Assembly: GCF_025961205.1 (NCBI RefSeq)
Contig: NZ_JAOQNH010000001.1
Coordinates: 310,001-374,000, forward strand
Direction of reading: 5' to 3'
Length of the DNA stretch: 64,000 nt
Source of the DNA: Azospirillum fermentarium
GTDB lineage: Bacteria; Pseudomonadota; Alphaproteobacteria; Azospirillales; Azospirillaceae
Position 1 is the stretch's first letter, and every line of letters starts with the position of its first letter. The notes under the pieces were generated by a model. That model was not told the DNA's origin. It saw only the letters and a program-made list of their open reading frames with translations, and did not search any database. Shown in pieces: positions 47,691 to 57,640 of this stretch. The position numbers and the translations under genes were made by a program.

Positions 47691-48598
47691 TGACCAAGCC
47701 ACAGTTCCTCACCGGCTACGATCCCACGGTCACCTATGAATGCGAACGGGTGCTGGTCACGCTTTTCAGTGGTCTCGGGCCATGGCGCGAGTCCGTGTTC
47801 CTCGTGGGCGGCTTGACGCCACGCTATCTGGTGGCGGCCCGGCCACCGGCGGTCCCGGCCCATGCCGGCACCGGCGATATTGATGTGGTCGTGGATCTTG
47901 CCGTTCTCGCCGATACCGAAGCCTACCGGACGCTTGAGGACAACATCAAACGCATGGGGTTCGAGCGGGCGGAAAACCACAAGGGCATCAAGGTCAATTG
48001 GCGCTGGAAGGCCAGGACCGAACAGGGGATCTCGGTCATTCTGGAGTTCCTGGCCGACGACCCGGCTTTGAAGGGCGGAGCGCTGTAGGAACTGCCGACC
48101 GACGGCAACATCTCCGCCGTCAACATTCCGCACGCATCGCTCGTCTTCGATCTTCACGACAAACGAGAGGTGACCGCCGAGCTTCTCGGGCAAAGGGGAC
48201 GCGCAACCGAAACCATCCCGTTCGCAAACATAGTGTCGTTCACCTGCCTGAAAGCGTTTGCGTTCGATCATCGCCGTGAAGGGAAGGACGCTCACGACCT
48301 CGTTTACTGCCTGGAACACGGCGATGGCGGCCTGGACGGTGCACGTGCCGCCTTTCAGCAGGCTTTGACCGGGAAGCACGCCGACACCATCCGCACAGCG
48401 CTGGCGATCCTGTCGAAACGCTTTTGCGATCCAAACCCGGATGACGGCTACCGCCGCGAAGGCCCCGTCGCCACCGCCCGGTTCGAGATCGACGGCGACG
48501 ATGACGACGCCGACATCCAGAACCAACGGGTGCTGCGGCAGCGCGTGGTGAGCGAGGTCATAGCCGGCCTCCTCAAAAACCTGTCCCCCACACCATAA
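47690..48598 (+). pseudogene. AbiEii-family nucleotidyltransferase toxin with in-frame amber stop
   Basis: Codons 1-132 contain the nucleotidyltransferase fold: FLVGGLTPRYLVAARP, the metal-binding GTGDIDVVVDLA and a later acidic strand VILEFLADD. Codon 133 is TAG (48086-48088). In the same frame the protein resumes ELPTDGNISAVNIPHASLVF and runs to a stop at 48598 with normal C-terminal content (FANIVSFTCLKAFAFDHRRE, GKDAHDLVYCLEHGDGG). Full length would be 302 residues. There is no frameshift, only a nonsense change such as CAG to TAG. The truncated protein lacks most of the helical domain and is probably inactive. Confidence 0.82.
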
Positions 48599-48601
48599 CG
48601 C

Positions 48602-50221
48602 TCACCCCACCGGCACCCGCACCACGAACACGCCCCCGCCGGTGGACGGCACCGCCGCCGCCGTGCCGCCATGAGCCGCCGCCAGACTGCGCACGATGGA
48701 CAGCCCAAGCCCGGTGCCGCCGCTGGCCCGCGCAGTCGTGAAGAACGGGTCGAACAGACGGGCGGCGTTGGCAGGCGACACGCCGGGGCCGTCGTCGGTC
48801 ACCGTCAGCACCGCCTCCTCCCCCTCCCGCCGCAGGGTGACGGTGACGTGCGGACATGGGCCGGCGTGCTGGCGGGCGTTGTCGAACAGATTGACCAGAA
48901 TGGTTTCCAGCGCCTCCGCCCCCATGGGCAGGGTCAGGCCGGGGGCGCAGTCCACCGTCACCCCCATGCCCGGCGCACCGTACCGCCCGGCCAGCCGGGC
49001 CAGCAGCGGGGCCGGGTCGGTGGCGGCCTCCCCCGGTCCGCCGGTCATCACGTCGGCGCGGGCCAGATCCAGCAGACGGCGCACCAGATGGGACAGGCGG
49101 CGGGCGTCGGCGTCCAGATTGGACAGGAACCGTTCACGCTCGTCCGCCGTCATGCCGTCCAGATGGTCGCGCAGCAGTTCCACCGTGCCGCTGATGGAGG
49201 CCAGCGGCGTCTTGAACTCGTGGGACACATGGGCGGCGAAATCGCGGATGTAGTCGGCCCGCCGTTCCAGCGTCACCGCCATGCGGGCCAGGGCGTGGGA
49301 CAGATCGTCCACCTCCCGCACCGGGGGGATCAGGGTGGGGGGCGGGGGGGTGAGGGTTTCCCGCGCCCCCTCGGCGATGGCGATGGCGCGGCGGGTGACG
49401 GCGCGCAGGGGCCGGGCGATGGCCGCGGCCCCCAGCGCCGCCAGCCCCCCCACCGCCCCCAGCACCACCGCCGCCAGCCCGGCCAGATGCCAGCGCTTGC
49501 CGTACAGGGTTTCCGCCAGGGCGCGCGGGGTGCGCGACAGCAGCACGGCGCCGATCACCCGCCCCTCTTCCAGCACGGGGGTGGCGACGAAGACACGCAG
49601 GGCGCTGGGACGGTCGAAGACGGCGGCAAGGCCCGATACCGCCGGCCCCTTGGCCCGCAGGCGCAGCACGCTCACCGCCTCCCCCGCCAGGGCGCGGGCC
49701 ACTTCTTCCTGATGGACCATGGAGACGGGGGCCGTGGCCTCGCCGGTGGCGGCCACCACCACGCCGGTGCGGTCCAGCACCCGCATGCCGGCGAGCGTGG
49801 TCCGTTGCGCCTCCCTCAGCACGCCGCCCAGCGCCGCTCCGGCCTGCACCGACACCGGGTCCGCCGGAGCCGGGGCCGGCAGCGGGTCGGGCGGTGGCGG
49901 CAGGATGGGGTCGGCGGCCAGATCCAGGGCGGCGAAGCGGGGCGTCCACGGGCCGTCGAAGCCGGGGGGATGCAGGGTGCTGTCGCCGGCGGCCCGCTCG
50001 CTGCCGTCCAGCCGGCCGCCCGCGGCCAGCCAGCCGGTGCGATAGACGGCGGCGATCACCGCCGACTGCGCGATCAGTTCCGATTCCGTCTGGCGGATCA
50101 GCGCGCTTTCATAGAGCCGCAGCACCCACAGCCCGCTCAAAGGCACCAGCAGGGCCGCCACCGCCAGCGCCAGCAGCGCCGACCCGATGGAGGGGCGCCA
50201 GCCGCGGCGCTCCGGCCTCAC
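48602..50221 (-). CDS. creC: CreC-like sensor histidine kinase
   Basis: 539 residues from GTG 50221, which overlaps the response-regulator stop (GTGA). First helix SALLALAVAALLVPLSGLWV, a periplasmic sensor of about 240 residues, second helix LAGLAAVVLGAVGGLAALGA, HAMP, HisKA with His in FAAHVSHEFKTPLASISGTV, and HATPase boxes NLFDNARQHAG, TDDGPGV and GGTGLGLSIVRSLA. The following creD on the other strand supports a CreC assignment. No known ligand. Confidence 0.85.
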   Translation of the reverse strand: MRPERRGWRPSIGSALLALAVAALLVPLSGLWVLRLYESALIRQTESELIAQSAVIAAVYRTGWLAAGGRLDGSERAAGDSTLHPPGFDGPWTPRFAALDLAADPILPPPPDPLPAPAPADPVSVQAGAALGGVLREAQRTTLAGMRVLDRTGVVVAATGEATAPVSMVHQEEVARALAGEAVSVLRLRAKGPAVSGLAAVFDRPSALRVFVATPVLEEGRVIGAVLLSRTPRALAETLYGKRWHLAGLAAVVLGAVGGLAALGAAAIARPLRAVTRRAIAIAEGARETLTPPPPTLIPPVREVDDLSHALARMAVTLERRADYIRDFAAHVSHEFKTPLASISGTVELLRDHLDGMTADERERFLSNLDADARRLSHLVRRLLDLARADVMTGGPGEAATDPAPLLARLAGRYGAPGMGVTVDCAPGLTLPMGAEALETILVNLFDNARQHAGPCPHVTVTLRREGEEAVLTVTDDGPGVSPANAARLFDPFFTTARASGGTGLGLSIVRSLAAAHGGTAAAVPSTGGGVFVVRVPVG

Positions 50222-50922
50222 CGGCACTCCGACAGCTTGTAACCCAGGCCGTGGACCGTCTCCACCGGGGTGCCGCCGGCGGCGTGGAACTTGGCGCGCA
50301 CCCGGCGGATGTGGCTGTCCACCGTGCGGTCGCTGACATAGTGGTTCAGGGCGTAGGCCCCGTCCATCAGCGCATCCCGTGTCATCACCCGGCCGGGCCG
50401 CTCGGCCAGGGTGCGCAGCAGGGCGAATTCGGTAACGGTCAGCACCACCTCCGCCGTGTCCCAAAAGGCACGGAAGCCGTCCAGGTCCAGCCGCAGCCGG
50501 TTGTGGCGGATCTCGGCGGGCGGCAGCGGGGATGGGACGGCAGCGGGCGGCGGATCGGGCGGGGCCGCGCGGCGCAGCACCGCCTTGACCCGCGCCACCA
50601 GTTCGCGGGGGGAAAAGGGCTTGGTCACGTAATCGTCGCCGCCCAGTTCCAGCCCCAGCACCCGGTCGATCTCGTCGTCGCGCGACGACAGGAAGATGAT
50701 CGGCACCCGCCCGTCGCGGCGCAGGCGGCGGCACACCTCGGTCCCGTCCATCTCCGGCATCATGATGTCCAGCAGGATGAGGTCGGGGGCGGTGGTCTGG
50801 GCCATCTCCAGCCCCTGGCGCCCGTCGCCGGCCTCCACCACCGCAAACCCCTCGCGCGTCAGGGCGAAGCGCACGATGTCGCGGATGTGGGCGTCGTCGT
50901 CGATCAGCAGGATGGAAGCCAT
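50218..50922 (-). CDS. creB: CreB-like OmpR-family response regulator
   Basis: 234 residues. Receiver domain with acidic pocket ILLIDDDAH, phospho-Asp in LILLDIMMPEMDG and Lys in DYVTKPFSPREL. A Pro-rich linker leads to the winged helix (LTVTEFALLRTLAERPGRVM, YVSDRTVDSHIRRVRAKFHA, TVHGLGYKL). It is divergent from creD and coupled to creC. In E. coli CreB activates creD. Confidence 0.88.
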   Translation of the reverse strand: MASILLIDDDAHIRDIVRFALTREGFAVVEAGDGRQGLEMAQTTAPDLILLDIMMPEMDGTEVCRRLRRDGRVPIIFLSSRDDEIDRVLGLELGGDDYVTKPFSPRELVARVKAVLRRAAPPDPPPAAVPSPLPPAEIRHNRLRLDLDGFRAFWDTAEVVLTVTEFALLRTLAERPGRVMTRDALMDGAYALNHYVSDRTVDSHIRRVRAKFHAAGGTPVETVHGLGYKLSECR

Positions 50923-50970
50923 GGGGGAAGCACCGCAACCGGACAGCGGGGCGGCAGTGTAGCCGAAGCC

Positions 50971-51009
50971 CTGCACCATTTCTGCACAGACTTTCCCCGC
51001 CGCCTGCAC
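50971..51009. promoter_or_regulatory. CTGCAC direct repeats between creB and creD
   Basis: CTGCAC occurs at 50971, 50982 and 51004, spaced 11 and 22 bases, that is whole helical turns. OmpR-type regulators bind direct repeats of this spacing, so these are candidate CreB sites, although the sequence differs from the E. coli cre tag (TTCAC repeats). Confidence 0.4.
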
Positions 51010-51081
51010 CGCCCCGCCATCGCGGCGGCACCGCGGCGGCCCAGGATGGGCCTCAGACGATCCCGACCCGGAGTTCCACCC

Positions 51082-51270
51082 ATGACAGCGAGCCCCACCC
51101 CACGGCCCCGCCCGCGCCCGACGGTGCTGTTCACCACCCGCGCCGCGCTGGACCCCGCCACCGCGCGGCGCTACGGCGTATCCGCCGCCGAATCCACCCT
51201 GTGGCGCCGCTGGCTGGACGCGCGGCTCAGCCGCCTGCTGCGCCGTTCAGGGCTGGAGGGCACGCGATGA
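51082..51270 (+). CDS. Small basic protein coupled to creD
   Basis: 62 residues: a Pro/Arg-rich start (MTASPTPRPRPRPTVLFTTR) and a basic helix (AAESTLWRRWLDARLSRLLR). GGAG precedes the ATG. Its stop overlaps the creD ATG (ATGA). No transmembrane helix and no known family. It is too short for many gene finders. Confidence 0.5.
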   Translation: MTASPTPRPRPRPTVLFTTRAALDPATARRYGVSAAESTLWRRWLDARLSRLLRRSGLEGTR

Positions 51271-52649
51271 GCCCCCCCGATGCCCCCATGCCCGCCACGC
51301 CCCGGCCCCCCGCCCCGTCCCTGCTGGGATGGAAGAAGGCGCTGTGGCTGGGGTGCCTGCTGGCCGGCGCCGCCATCGCCAGCGAGATGGTCACCGACAT
51401 CGCGCGGGAACGGACCAGTTATCAGGAGGAGGCGCGCCAGAGCATCGCCGGCAAATGGGGCGGCAGCCAGGGGCTGTCGGTGCCCCGCCTGTACGTCCCC
51501 GTCCGGCTGACCAACGGCACGTCCAGCCACATCCGCGTCGATGCGGGCAACGTGGCCATGGACGTCACGCTGAAGCCGCAGGAAAAACGCTCCGGCGTCT
51601 TCTCCTCGGTGGTCTACACGGCGGAGGCGGAGATCACCGGCACCTTCACCATCGACCCCGACACCATCCTGCATTCCCCCGCCGAGGGGGTGGCGGCCAT
51701 CCATTGGGACGAGGCGTTCCTGGCGATCCACGCCCAGCGCCGTGACGACGGCATCAAAGCCGCCCCCGTGGTGTGGGACGGACGGCCTCTGCCCTGGCGG
51801 CCCATGAGGACCGAGGCGAAGCGCGAAACGCCAAGCGCGTGCCCGAACGCGGCCACCATCATCAGCCCGCTGGCCCTGACCACCCCGGCGGACGGCACGC
51901 CCCACAGCTTCCGCACCCACGTCAGCTTCCGCGGGTCGGACACGGTGTCGGTGGCGTTCGGGGCGGCGCAGGGGACGGTGCGGGTGACATCCCCGTGGCA
52001 CTCCCTGGGCTTCACCGGCACGCGGTCCCCCGACACGGTGACCCGCACCGACGACGGCACCACGGCGGAATGGTCCACCCGCTGGGCCGCCGCCCCGGAC
52101 GGCGAGGCCGCCGGCACCGACGAAGGGCCGAGGCTGGTCCGGGAGGAGCTTTTCCGCCCCGCCCCCTGCCTGAGCGGCCCCGCGTACGGCGCCCGGCTGG
52201 TGGTGGACGTGCCCGATTACCGCAAGGTGGAGCGCACGTCGAAATACGCCCTGCTGTTCGTCGGGCTGGGGATGGCGGCCTATCTGCTGTTCGAGATCCT
52301 GGCGCGGGTGCGCATCCACGAGCTGCAATACACGCTGCTGACCGCATCGCTGGTGCTGTTCCCGCTGCTGCTGCTGGCGGCGGCGGACGTGACGGGGTAC
52401 GGCATCGCCTTTCTGCTCAGCGCGGCGGCGGTGCTGGCGCAGGCGGGGCTCTACACCCTGTCGGTCACCCGGCGGGCGGGGCTGACGGCGGTGTTCACCG
52501 CCATGCTGGCCGGGGTGTTCGCGCTGCTGTTCATCCTGCCGTCCATGGAAACCCACGCGCTGCAAACCGGGGCGGTGGTGCTGTTCCTGGTGCTGTCGGC
52601 GCTGATGGCGGTGACCCAGCGCTGTCTGGGCCGCACGCCGCCGGGCTGA
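51267..52649 (+). CDS. creD: CreD-like inner-membrane protein
   Basis: 460 residues: an N-terminal helix (ALWLGCLLAGAAIASEMVTD), a large periplasmic domain, and a C-terminal helical bundle with the family signature VDVPDYRKVERTSKYALLFV, FEILARVRIHELQYTLLTAS. CreD is linked to envelope integrity and beta-lactam response in gamma- and alphaproteobacteria; its biochemical activity is unknown. It begins inside the stop codon of a 62-residue gene. Confidence 0.9.
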   Translation: MSPPDAPMPATPRPPAPSLLGWKKALWLGCLLAGAAIASEMVTDIARERTSYQEEARQSIAGKWGGSQGLSVPRLYVPVRLTNGTSSHIRVDAGNVAMDVTLKPQEKRSGVFSSVVYTAEAEITGTFTIDPDTILHSPAEGVAAIHWDEAFLAIHAQRRDDGIKAAPVVWDGRPLPWRPMRTEAKRETPSACPNAATIISPLALTTPADGTPHSFRTHVSFRGSDTVSVAFGAAQGTVRVTSPWHSLGFTGTRSPDTVTRTDDGTTAEWSTRWAAAPDGEAAGTDEGPRLVREELFRPAPCLSGPAYGARLVVDVPDYRKVERTSKYALLFVGLGMAAYLLFEILARVRIHELQYTLLTASLVLFPLLLLAAADVTGYGIAFLLSAAAVLAQAGLYTLSVTRRAGLTAVFTAMLAGVFALLFILPSMETHALQTGAVVLFLVLSALMAVTQRCLGRTPPG

Positions 52650-52780
52650 GAAACGGTCACATCCGATCCACGCATACGGGGGGACGCGCACAAGACGGTT
52701 CCCCCCACGGCGGTTCTGTGCCACATGAATGGGTCCGGTAACGGCCCGGCAGTGAACCGACCAACGGCTGGCATCGAAGC

Positions 52781-54673
52781 GTGTTTTCTCTGTTCTCCTC
52801 CTCATCCCGCTCCCCCTCTCCCGCCACGGACGATCCGGCGCTGGACGTGCTGCGCAGCGTGTTCGGCTACGACCGCTTCCGCGGGCAGCAGGCCGAGATC
52901 ATCGGCCACGTCATCGGCGGCGGCGACGCGCTGGTGCTGATGCCAACGGGCGGGGGCAAATCACTGTGCTATCAGGTGCCGGCCCTGGTACGCGAGGGCG
53001 TGACGGTGGTGGTGTCGCCGCTCATCGCGCTGATGCGCGATCAGGTGACGGCGCTCAGGCAGTTGGGGGTGCGGGCGGCGTTCCTCAACTCCTCCCTCTC
53101 GCTGTCGGAATCCCGCGCGGTGGAACGGGCGGTCGCCAACGGCGAGCTGGATCTGGTCTATGTGGCGCCGGAACGGCTGGTCACCCCGCGCTTTCTGGAA
53201 TTGCTGGAGCGCACGCCCATCGCCCTGTTCGCGCTGGACGAGGCCCATTGCGTCAGCCAGTGGGGCCATGATTTCCGGCCTGAATATCTCCAGCTTTCGA
53301 TTCTGCACGAACGCTTCCCCGCCGTTCCCCGCATCGCGCTGACCGCCACCGCCGACGCCCAGACCCGCGCGGAAATCGCCGAAAAGCTGAATTTGGGCGA
53401 TGCGCGGGTGTTCATCTCGTCGTTCGACCGGCCCAACATCACCTACCGCGTGGTGCCCAAGAACAACGAGCGCCAGCAGCTTCTGGCCTTCCTCACGGAC
53501 AACCACGAGGAGGACGCGGGCATCGTCTATTGCCTGTCGCGGGCCAAGGTGGAAGAGGTGGCGGAGTGGCTGAACGCCCATGGGCGCGAGGCCCTGCCCT
53601 ATCACGCCGGTCTGCCGGCGGAGGTGCGGGAGGCCAACCAGGACCGCTTCATCAAGAGCGAAGGTCTGGTGATGGTGGCGACCGTCGCGTTTGGCATGGG
53701 CATCGACAAGCCCAACGTGCGCTTCGTGGCGCACCTGGACCTGCCCAAGAGCCTGGAGGCCTATTACCAGGAAACCGGGCGCGCCGGGCGCGACGGGCTG
53801 CCGGCCAACGCCTGGATGAGCTACGGCATGTCCGACGTGGTGGTGCTGCGCCAGATGCTGGAGCAGTCGGAGGCTGGCGACGCCCACCGCCGGGTCGAGC
53901 GCGGCAAGCTGGAAGCCATGCTGGGCTTCTGCGAAACCGCCGCCTGCCGCCGGCAGGTGCTGCTGAACTATTTCGGCGAGCGGATGCCCGAGCCGTGCGG
54001 CAACTGCGACACCTGCCAGGAGCCGGTGGAGACCTGGGACGGCACGGTGGCGGCGCAAAAGGCGCTGGCCGCCGTCTACCGCACCGGCCAGCGCTATGGC
54101 GCCGGCCACCTGATCGACGTGCTGCTGGGCAAGGCCACCGACAAGGTGGTGCAGCAGGGCCACGACACGCTGAAGACCTTCGGCGTCGGCAAGGATCTGT
54201 CCAAGGGGGAATGGCAGTCGGTGTTCCGCCAGCTGGTGGCCGGCGGCTATCTGACCGTGGATCTGGAGGGGTACGGCGGCTTCCGCCTGACCGATGCCGG
54301 GGTGCCGGTGGCCAAGGGCCAGCAGACCGTGCGCCTGCGCCGCGACCCCGAGGCGAAGAAGCGCCGCACCACCGACGCGCTGCGCCGCGGGACCGCCAAG
54401 CGCGGCGGCCCGTCCGCCGGCCCGTCGCGCAGCCCCAGCGGCCTGGACCCGGCGGACGACGCGCTGTGGCACGCGCTGCGCGCCTGCCGGCTGGAACTGG
54501 CCCGCGACCAGGGGGTGCCACCCTATGTCATCTTCCACGACAGCACGCTGCTGGCGATGGTGGAGGAACGCCCGCTGGACCGCCGCGACTTCGCCCGCCT
54601 GGCCGGCGTGGGCACGCGCAAGCTGGACCTCTACGCCGACTCGTTCCTTGAGGTCATTCACAAGTATGCGTGA
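52781..54673 (+). CDS. recQ: ATP-dependent DNA helicase RecQ
   Basis: A 3'-5' helicase for recombination and fork repair. 630 residues: [20 protein letters not shown] (motif 0), Walker [28 protein letters not shown], motif [15 protein letters not shown], the zinc-binding cysteines ([24 protein letters not shown]), RQC winged helix and a C-terminal HRDC domain ([20 protein letters not shown]). The start is GTG 52781, with a weak ribosome site. The linker between RQC and HRDC is Arg/Ser-rich ([17 protein letters not shown]). Confidence 0.96.
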   Translation: MFSLFSSSSRSPSPATDDPALDVLRSVFGYDRFRGQQAEIIGHVIGGGDALVLMPTGGGKSLCYQVPALVREGVTVVVSPLIALMRDQVTALRQLGVRAAFLNSSLSLSESRAVERAVANGELDLVYVAPERLVTPRFLELLERTPIALFALDEAHCVSQWGHDFRPEYLQLSILHERFPAVPRIALTATADAQTRAEIAEKLNLGDARVFISSFDRPNITYRVVPKNNERQQLLAFLTDNHEEDAGIVYCLSRAKVEEVAEWLNAHGREALPYHAGLPAEVREANQDRFIKSEGLVMVATVAFGMGIDKPNVRFVAHLDLPKSLEAYYQETGRAGRDGLPANAWMSYGMSDVVVLRQMLEQSEAGDAHRRVERGKLEAMLGFCETAACRRQVLLNYFGERMPEPCGNCDTCQEPVETWDGTVAAQKALAAVYRTGQRYGAGHLIDVLLGKATDKVVQQGHDTLKTFGVGKDLSKGEWQSVFRQLVAGGYLTVDLEGYGGFRLTDAGVPVAKGQQTVRLRRDPEAKKRRTTDALRRGTAKRGGPSAGPSRSPSGLDPADDALWHALRACRLELARDQGVPPYVIFHDSTLLAMVEERPLDRRDFARLAGVGTRKLDLYADSFLEVIHKYA

Positions 54674-54679
54674 GGGGGC

Positions 54680-55111
54680 TTACCCCGCCGCGAACAGATA
54701 GCCGCCGATGCCCAGCGCCGCCAGCAGCGCCAGCAGGACCACGGCGCCGATCTTGTGCTGGAGGTGGTCCACCGCCGCCCAGGCGGCGAAATCGCCGGTT
54801 TCGGCATGGCGCAGGCGGCGGAGCACCAGCCCCACGCACACCGCGTTGGCGGAAATGGCCAGCAGGCCGAACCCGATCTTCACCGCCAGCAGCGGGGTGA
54901 CCGGCACATGGGCCGCCATCAGCCCGCCGGTTACGAGAACGCCCAGGAAGGCCGGGATCTCGATCCACCTGTCGGTGGTCCAGTGCAGGGCCGACACGAA
55001 ACGGCGCATGGCCGGGCTGGTATCGATGGAATGCTCGTACACAGCCTCCACCAGAATGCAGCCGAGCCACACGGATACACCGACAATGTGGAGAAAAAGA
55101 AGCAACGTCAT
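54680..55111 (-). CDS. Four-helix membrane protein, CopD/DUF2269-like
   Basis: 143 residues with four hydrophobic helices: MTLLLFLHIVGVSVWLGCIL, IEIPAFLGVLVTGGLMAAHV, AVKIGFGLLAISANAVCVGL and AVVLLALLAALGIGGYLFAA. His in the first helix (FLHIVGVSVWLG) and in HLQHKIG suggest heme or copper contact as in CopD-related membrane proteins; this is inference. Convergent with recQ, six bases apart. Confidence 0.6.
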   Translation of the reverse strand: MTLLLFLHIVGVSVWLGCILVEAVYEHSIDTSPAMRRFVSALHWTTDRWIEIPAFLGVLVTGGLMAAHVPVTPLLAVKIGFGLLAISANAVCVGLVLRRLRHAETGDFAAWAAVDHLQHKIGAVVLLALLAALGIGGYLFAAG

Positions 55112-55206
55112 GCTTTTCGGCCCAGGCAAAGATCGTGATGCAGCGATCTGCCTGGAATAACCGCCCGCTCCGACCTCGTAAAGACAACCAAAAGCCGCAG
55201 CCCCGC

Positions 55207-55695
55207 CTACGCCGCCACGCCCGCGGCGATGTCGCGCACCACGGCGCCGCCGACCAGATCGTCGGGGTCCAGGCGCTTCAGGTGGGCCAAGGCCTCGCCC
55301 GCCAGATCGTTTTCGTTCCGGCGCAGGCGGATGAAGGCCAGCGCCTTCAACGTATAGAGCGCGAAGCGGGCCGCCGGGGTGCCGGTCCAGTCCTGCATCG
55401 CCGGCGTCCACGACCGCCAGTCGGCGGGCAGGCCGCATTGCCGCGCCGCCTCCGCCAGCCCGCCGTGGGCGGCGTCCAGCGCCGCGTCCAGGTTGCGCTG
55501 ATAGGTGTGGATCTTGTACAGGCAGAAATAGACCGGCAATTGGTCCGGCGCCATCGCCAGCGCCCGGCGGAACAGGCCGTCGGCGGCGGGGCGGTCCTCG
55601 AAATAGGCCAGAACCCCCTGTTGCAGGATGGCGTTGACCTCTTCGGCCAAGGGACCGAAGTCGATCAGATCCTCGTCCAGCACACCGGCGGCCAT
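55207..55695 (-). CDS. TPR-like protein
   Basis: 162 residues starting MAAGVLDEDLIDFGPLAEEV. The repeat-like helices are VLAYFEDRPAADGLFRRALA, MAPDQLPVYFCLYKIHTYQR, NLDAALDAAHGGLAEAARQC and FALYTLKALAFIRLRRNEND. Similar proteins sit in nitrogen-fixation gene clusters of related bacteria, as far as I recall, but no nif gene is here. AGAGGGG before ATG 55695 supports this start over 55749 and 55737. Confidence 0.65.
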   Translation of the reverse strand: MAAGVLDEDLIDFGPLAEEVNAILQQGVLAYFEDRPAADGLFRRALAMAPDQLPVYFCLYKIHTYQRNLDAALDAAHGGLAEAARQCGLPADWRSWTPAMQDWTGTPAARFALYTLKALAFIRLRRNENDLAGEALAHLKRLDPDDLVGGAVVRDIAAGVAA

Positions 55696-55878
55696 ATCCG
55701 TCACCCCTCTCAGCAATCCGTTCATCAAATCTATCATGCTGCGGCGCACACCGACAATGGGTCGGTGCGGCGATCACGCCCCCTGACTTTTGGCGCTTTG
55801 ACGTGACGTATGCGTCATGATGAAATGCGCGCAACGGCGCAACCAAAGCGCCATCAAAGCTCAAGGGGAGTGAAACGC

Positions 55879-57522
55879 ATGTCCGGTTTGTTGCCCGGCC
55901 TGATGATGTCGATGCCGCTGCTGGTGACTTCGGCGCTGCGCCACGCCGCCCACTATCACGGCGATGTGGAGGTGGTGACCCGCACGGTGGAAGGGCCGAT
56001 CCACCGCAGCACCTATGCCGAGGTGTGGGCGCGCGCCCAGCGGCTGGCCAACGCCCTGGCGGCACTCGGGCTGCAGCCCGGCGACCGGGTGGGAACGCTG
56101 GCCTGGAACACCCAGCGGCATATGGAGGTCTATTACGGCGTGTCGGGGTCGGGGATGGTGTGCCACACCGTCAACCCGCGCCTGTTCCCCGACCAGATCG
56201 CCTATATCATCAACCACGCGCAGGACGCGGTGCTGTTCACCGACCTGACCTTCGTGCCGCTGCTGGAGGGGCTGGCCGGCCAGTTGGCCGGCGTGCGCGC
56301 CATCGTGGTGATGACCGACGCCGATCACATGCCGGCGTCGGACACGCTCTCCGGCCTGCTGTGCTACGAAACACTGCTGGCGGAACAGCCCGCCGTGTTC
56401 GACTGGCCCACGTTCGACGAGAACACGGCGGCCAGCCTCTGCTACACCTCCGGCACCACGGGGCATCCGAAGGGGGTGCTGTACAGCCACCGCTCGTGCA
56501 TCCTGCACGCCATGGCGGTGTGCCTGCCCGACGTGTTCGCCCTGTCGGCCCGCGACGTGTCGATGCCGGTGGTGCCCATGTTCCACGTCAACGCCTGGGG
56601 CTTTCCCTATGCAGCACCCATGGTGGGGGCGAAGCTGGTGCTGCCGGGAGCGAAGATGGACGGCGCCAGCCTGCACGAACTGATCGAAGCCGAGGGCATC
56701 ACCGCCACCGCGGGCGTGCCCACCGTGTGGATGGCGCTGCTGAACTGGGCGGAGCAGAACGGCAAGTCGCTGGCGCCGCTGAAACGGGTGGTGATCGGCG
56801 GATCGGCCTGCCCGCCGGTGATGATCGAGCAGTTCCGTGCCCACGGGGCCGAGGTGCGCCACGCCTGGGGCATGACCGAAACCAGCCCGCTGGGCCTCGC
56901 CAACGTGCCCAAACCCAAGCACGACGCCCTGCCGCCCGCCGAACGGCTGGCGATGGAGGCCAAGCAGGGCCGCCCGCTGTTCGGGGTGGAATTCCTGATC
57001 GTGGACGCCGACGACAACCCGGTGCCCGCCGACGGCACCAGCTATGGCCGGCTTCTGGTGCGGGGGCCGTGGGTGTGCGCGTCCTATTTCGGGGTGGAAT
57101 CCAGCCCGGCGCACGAGGCGGTGCCCGGCTGGTTCGAAACCGGCGACGTGGTGACCATGGACGCCGACGGCTACATCCAGATCGTGGACCGCACCAAGGA
57201 CGTCATCAAGTCGGGCGGCGAGTGGATCAGCTCCATCGACCTGGAGAACATCGCCGTGGCCCACCCCGCGGTGCGCGAAGCGGCGGTGGTGGCCCGCACC
57301 GACCCCAAATGGGGTGAACGCCCGCTGCTGGTGGTGGTGCTGAAGGAAGGCCAGACCCTGACCCGCGAGGCCGTGCGCGCCCATTACGAGGGCAAGGCCG
57401 CCAAATGGTGCATCCCCGACGATGTGGTGATCGTGGACGACCTGCCCCACACCGCCACGGGCAAGCTGTTGAAGGCCAAGATCCGCACGATGTTCAAGGA
57501 CTACCAACCCACGGAAGCATAA
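55879..57522 (+). CDS. AMP-dependent acyl-CoA ligase, AlkK/DmdB type
   Basis: 547 residues from ATG 55879, eight bases after AAGGGGAG. Activates a fatty or other acyl acid to its CoA ester by way of an acyl-AMP. Motifs: P-loop-like [62 protein letters not shown] and the catalytic Lys region [12 protein letters not shown]. The start [20 protein letters not shown] is nearly the same as medium-chain AlkK and the related DmdB ligases, between which sequence by eye cannot decide. A hairpin follows. Confidence 0.92.
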   Translation: MSGLLPGLMMSMPLLVTSALRHAAHYHGDVEVVTRTVEGPIHRSTYAEVWARAQRLANALAALGLQPGDRVGTLAWNTQRHMEVYYGVSGSGMVCHTVNPRLFPDQIAYIINHAQDAVLFTDLTFVPLLEGLAGQLAGVRAIVVMTDADHMPASDTLSGLLCYETLLAEQPAVFDWPTFDENTAASLCYTSGTTGHPKGVLYSHRSCILHAMAVCLPDVFALSARDVSMPVVPMFHVNAWGFPYAAPMVGAKLVLPGAKMDGASLHELIEAEGITATAGVPTVWMALLNWAEQNGKSLAPLKRVVIGGSACPPVMIEQFRAHGAEVRHAWGMTETSPLGLANVPKPKHDALPPAERLAMEAKQGRPLFGVEFLIVDADDNPVPADGTSYGRLLVRGPWVCASYFGVESSPAHEAVPGWFETGDVVTMDADGYIQIVDRTKDVIKSGGEWISSIDLENIAVAHPAVREAAVVARTDPKWGERPLLVVVLKEGQTLTREAVRAHYEGKAAKWCIPDDVVIVDDLPHTATGKLLKAKIRTMFKDYQPTEA

Positions 57523-57529
57523 AGGCACG

Positions 57530-57565
57530 GGAAGGGCCGGGTGAGGAAAGCACCCGCGCCCTTCC
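57530..57565 (+). terminator. Hairpin after the acyl-CoA ligase
   Basis: GGAAGGGCCGGGTG pairs with CACCCGCGCCCTTCC (one bulged C). It lacks a T-run but may slow or end transcription before the AT-rich cassette. Confidence 0.5.
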
Positions 57566-57580
57566 ATCAAGCATGGCACA

Positions 57581-57609
57581 TTGCCAACACCCGTCATTCA
57601 TAATATGAT
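57581..57609 (+). promoter_or_regulatory. Sigma70-like promoter of the AT-rich cassette
   Basis: TTGCCA (57581-57586), 17 bases, TATGAT (57604-57609) lies 31 bases before the ATG of the first cassette gene, whose ribosome site is AGAGGCAATT. Confidence 0.55.
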
Positions 57610-57640
57610 TGCAAAAAGCTTTTGATCAAAAGAGGCAATT

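Noticed and set aside
48170-48598. Independent 142-residue gene
   Set aside because: It is the same-frame continuation of the AbiEii toxin after one TAG; the sequence between (48089-48169) is also coding in that frame.
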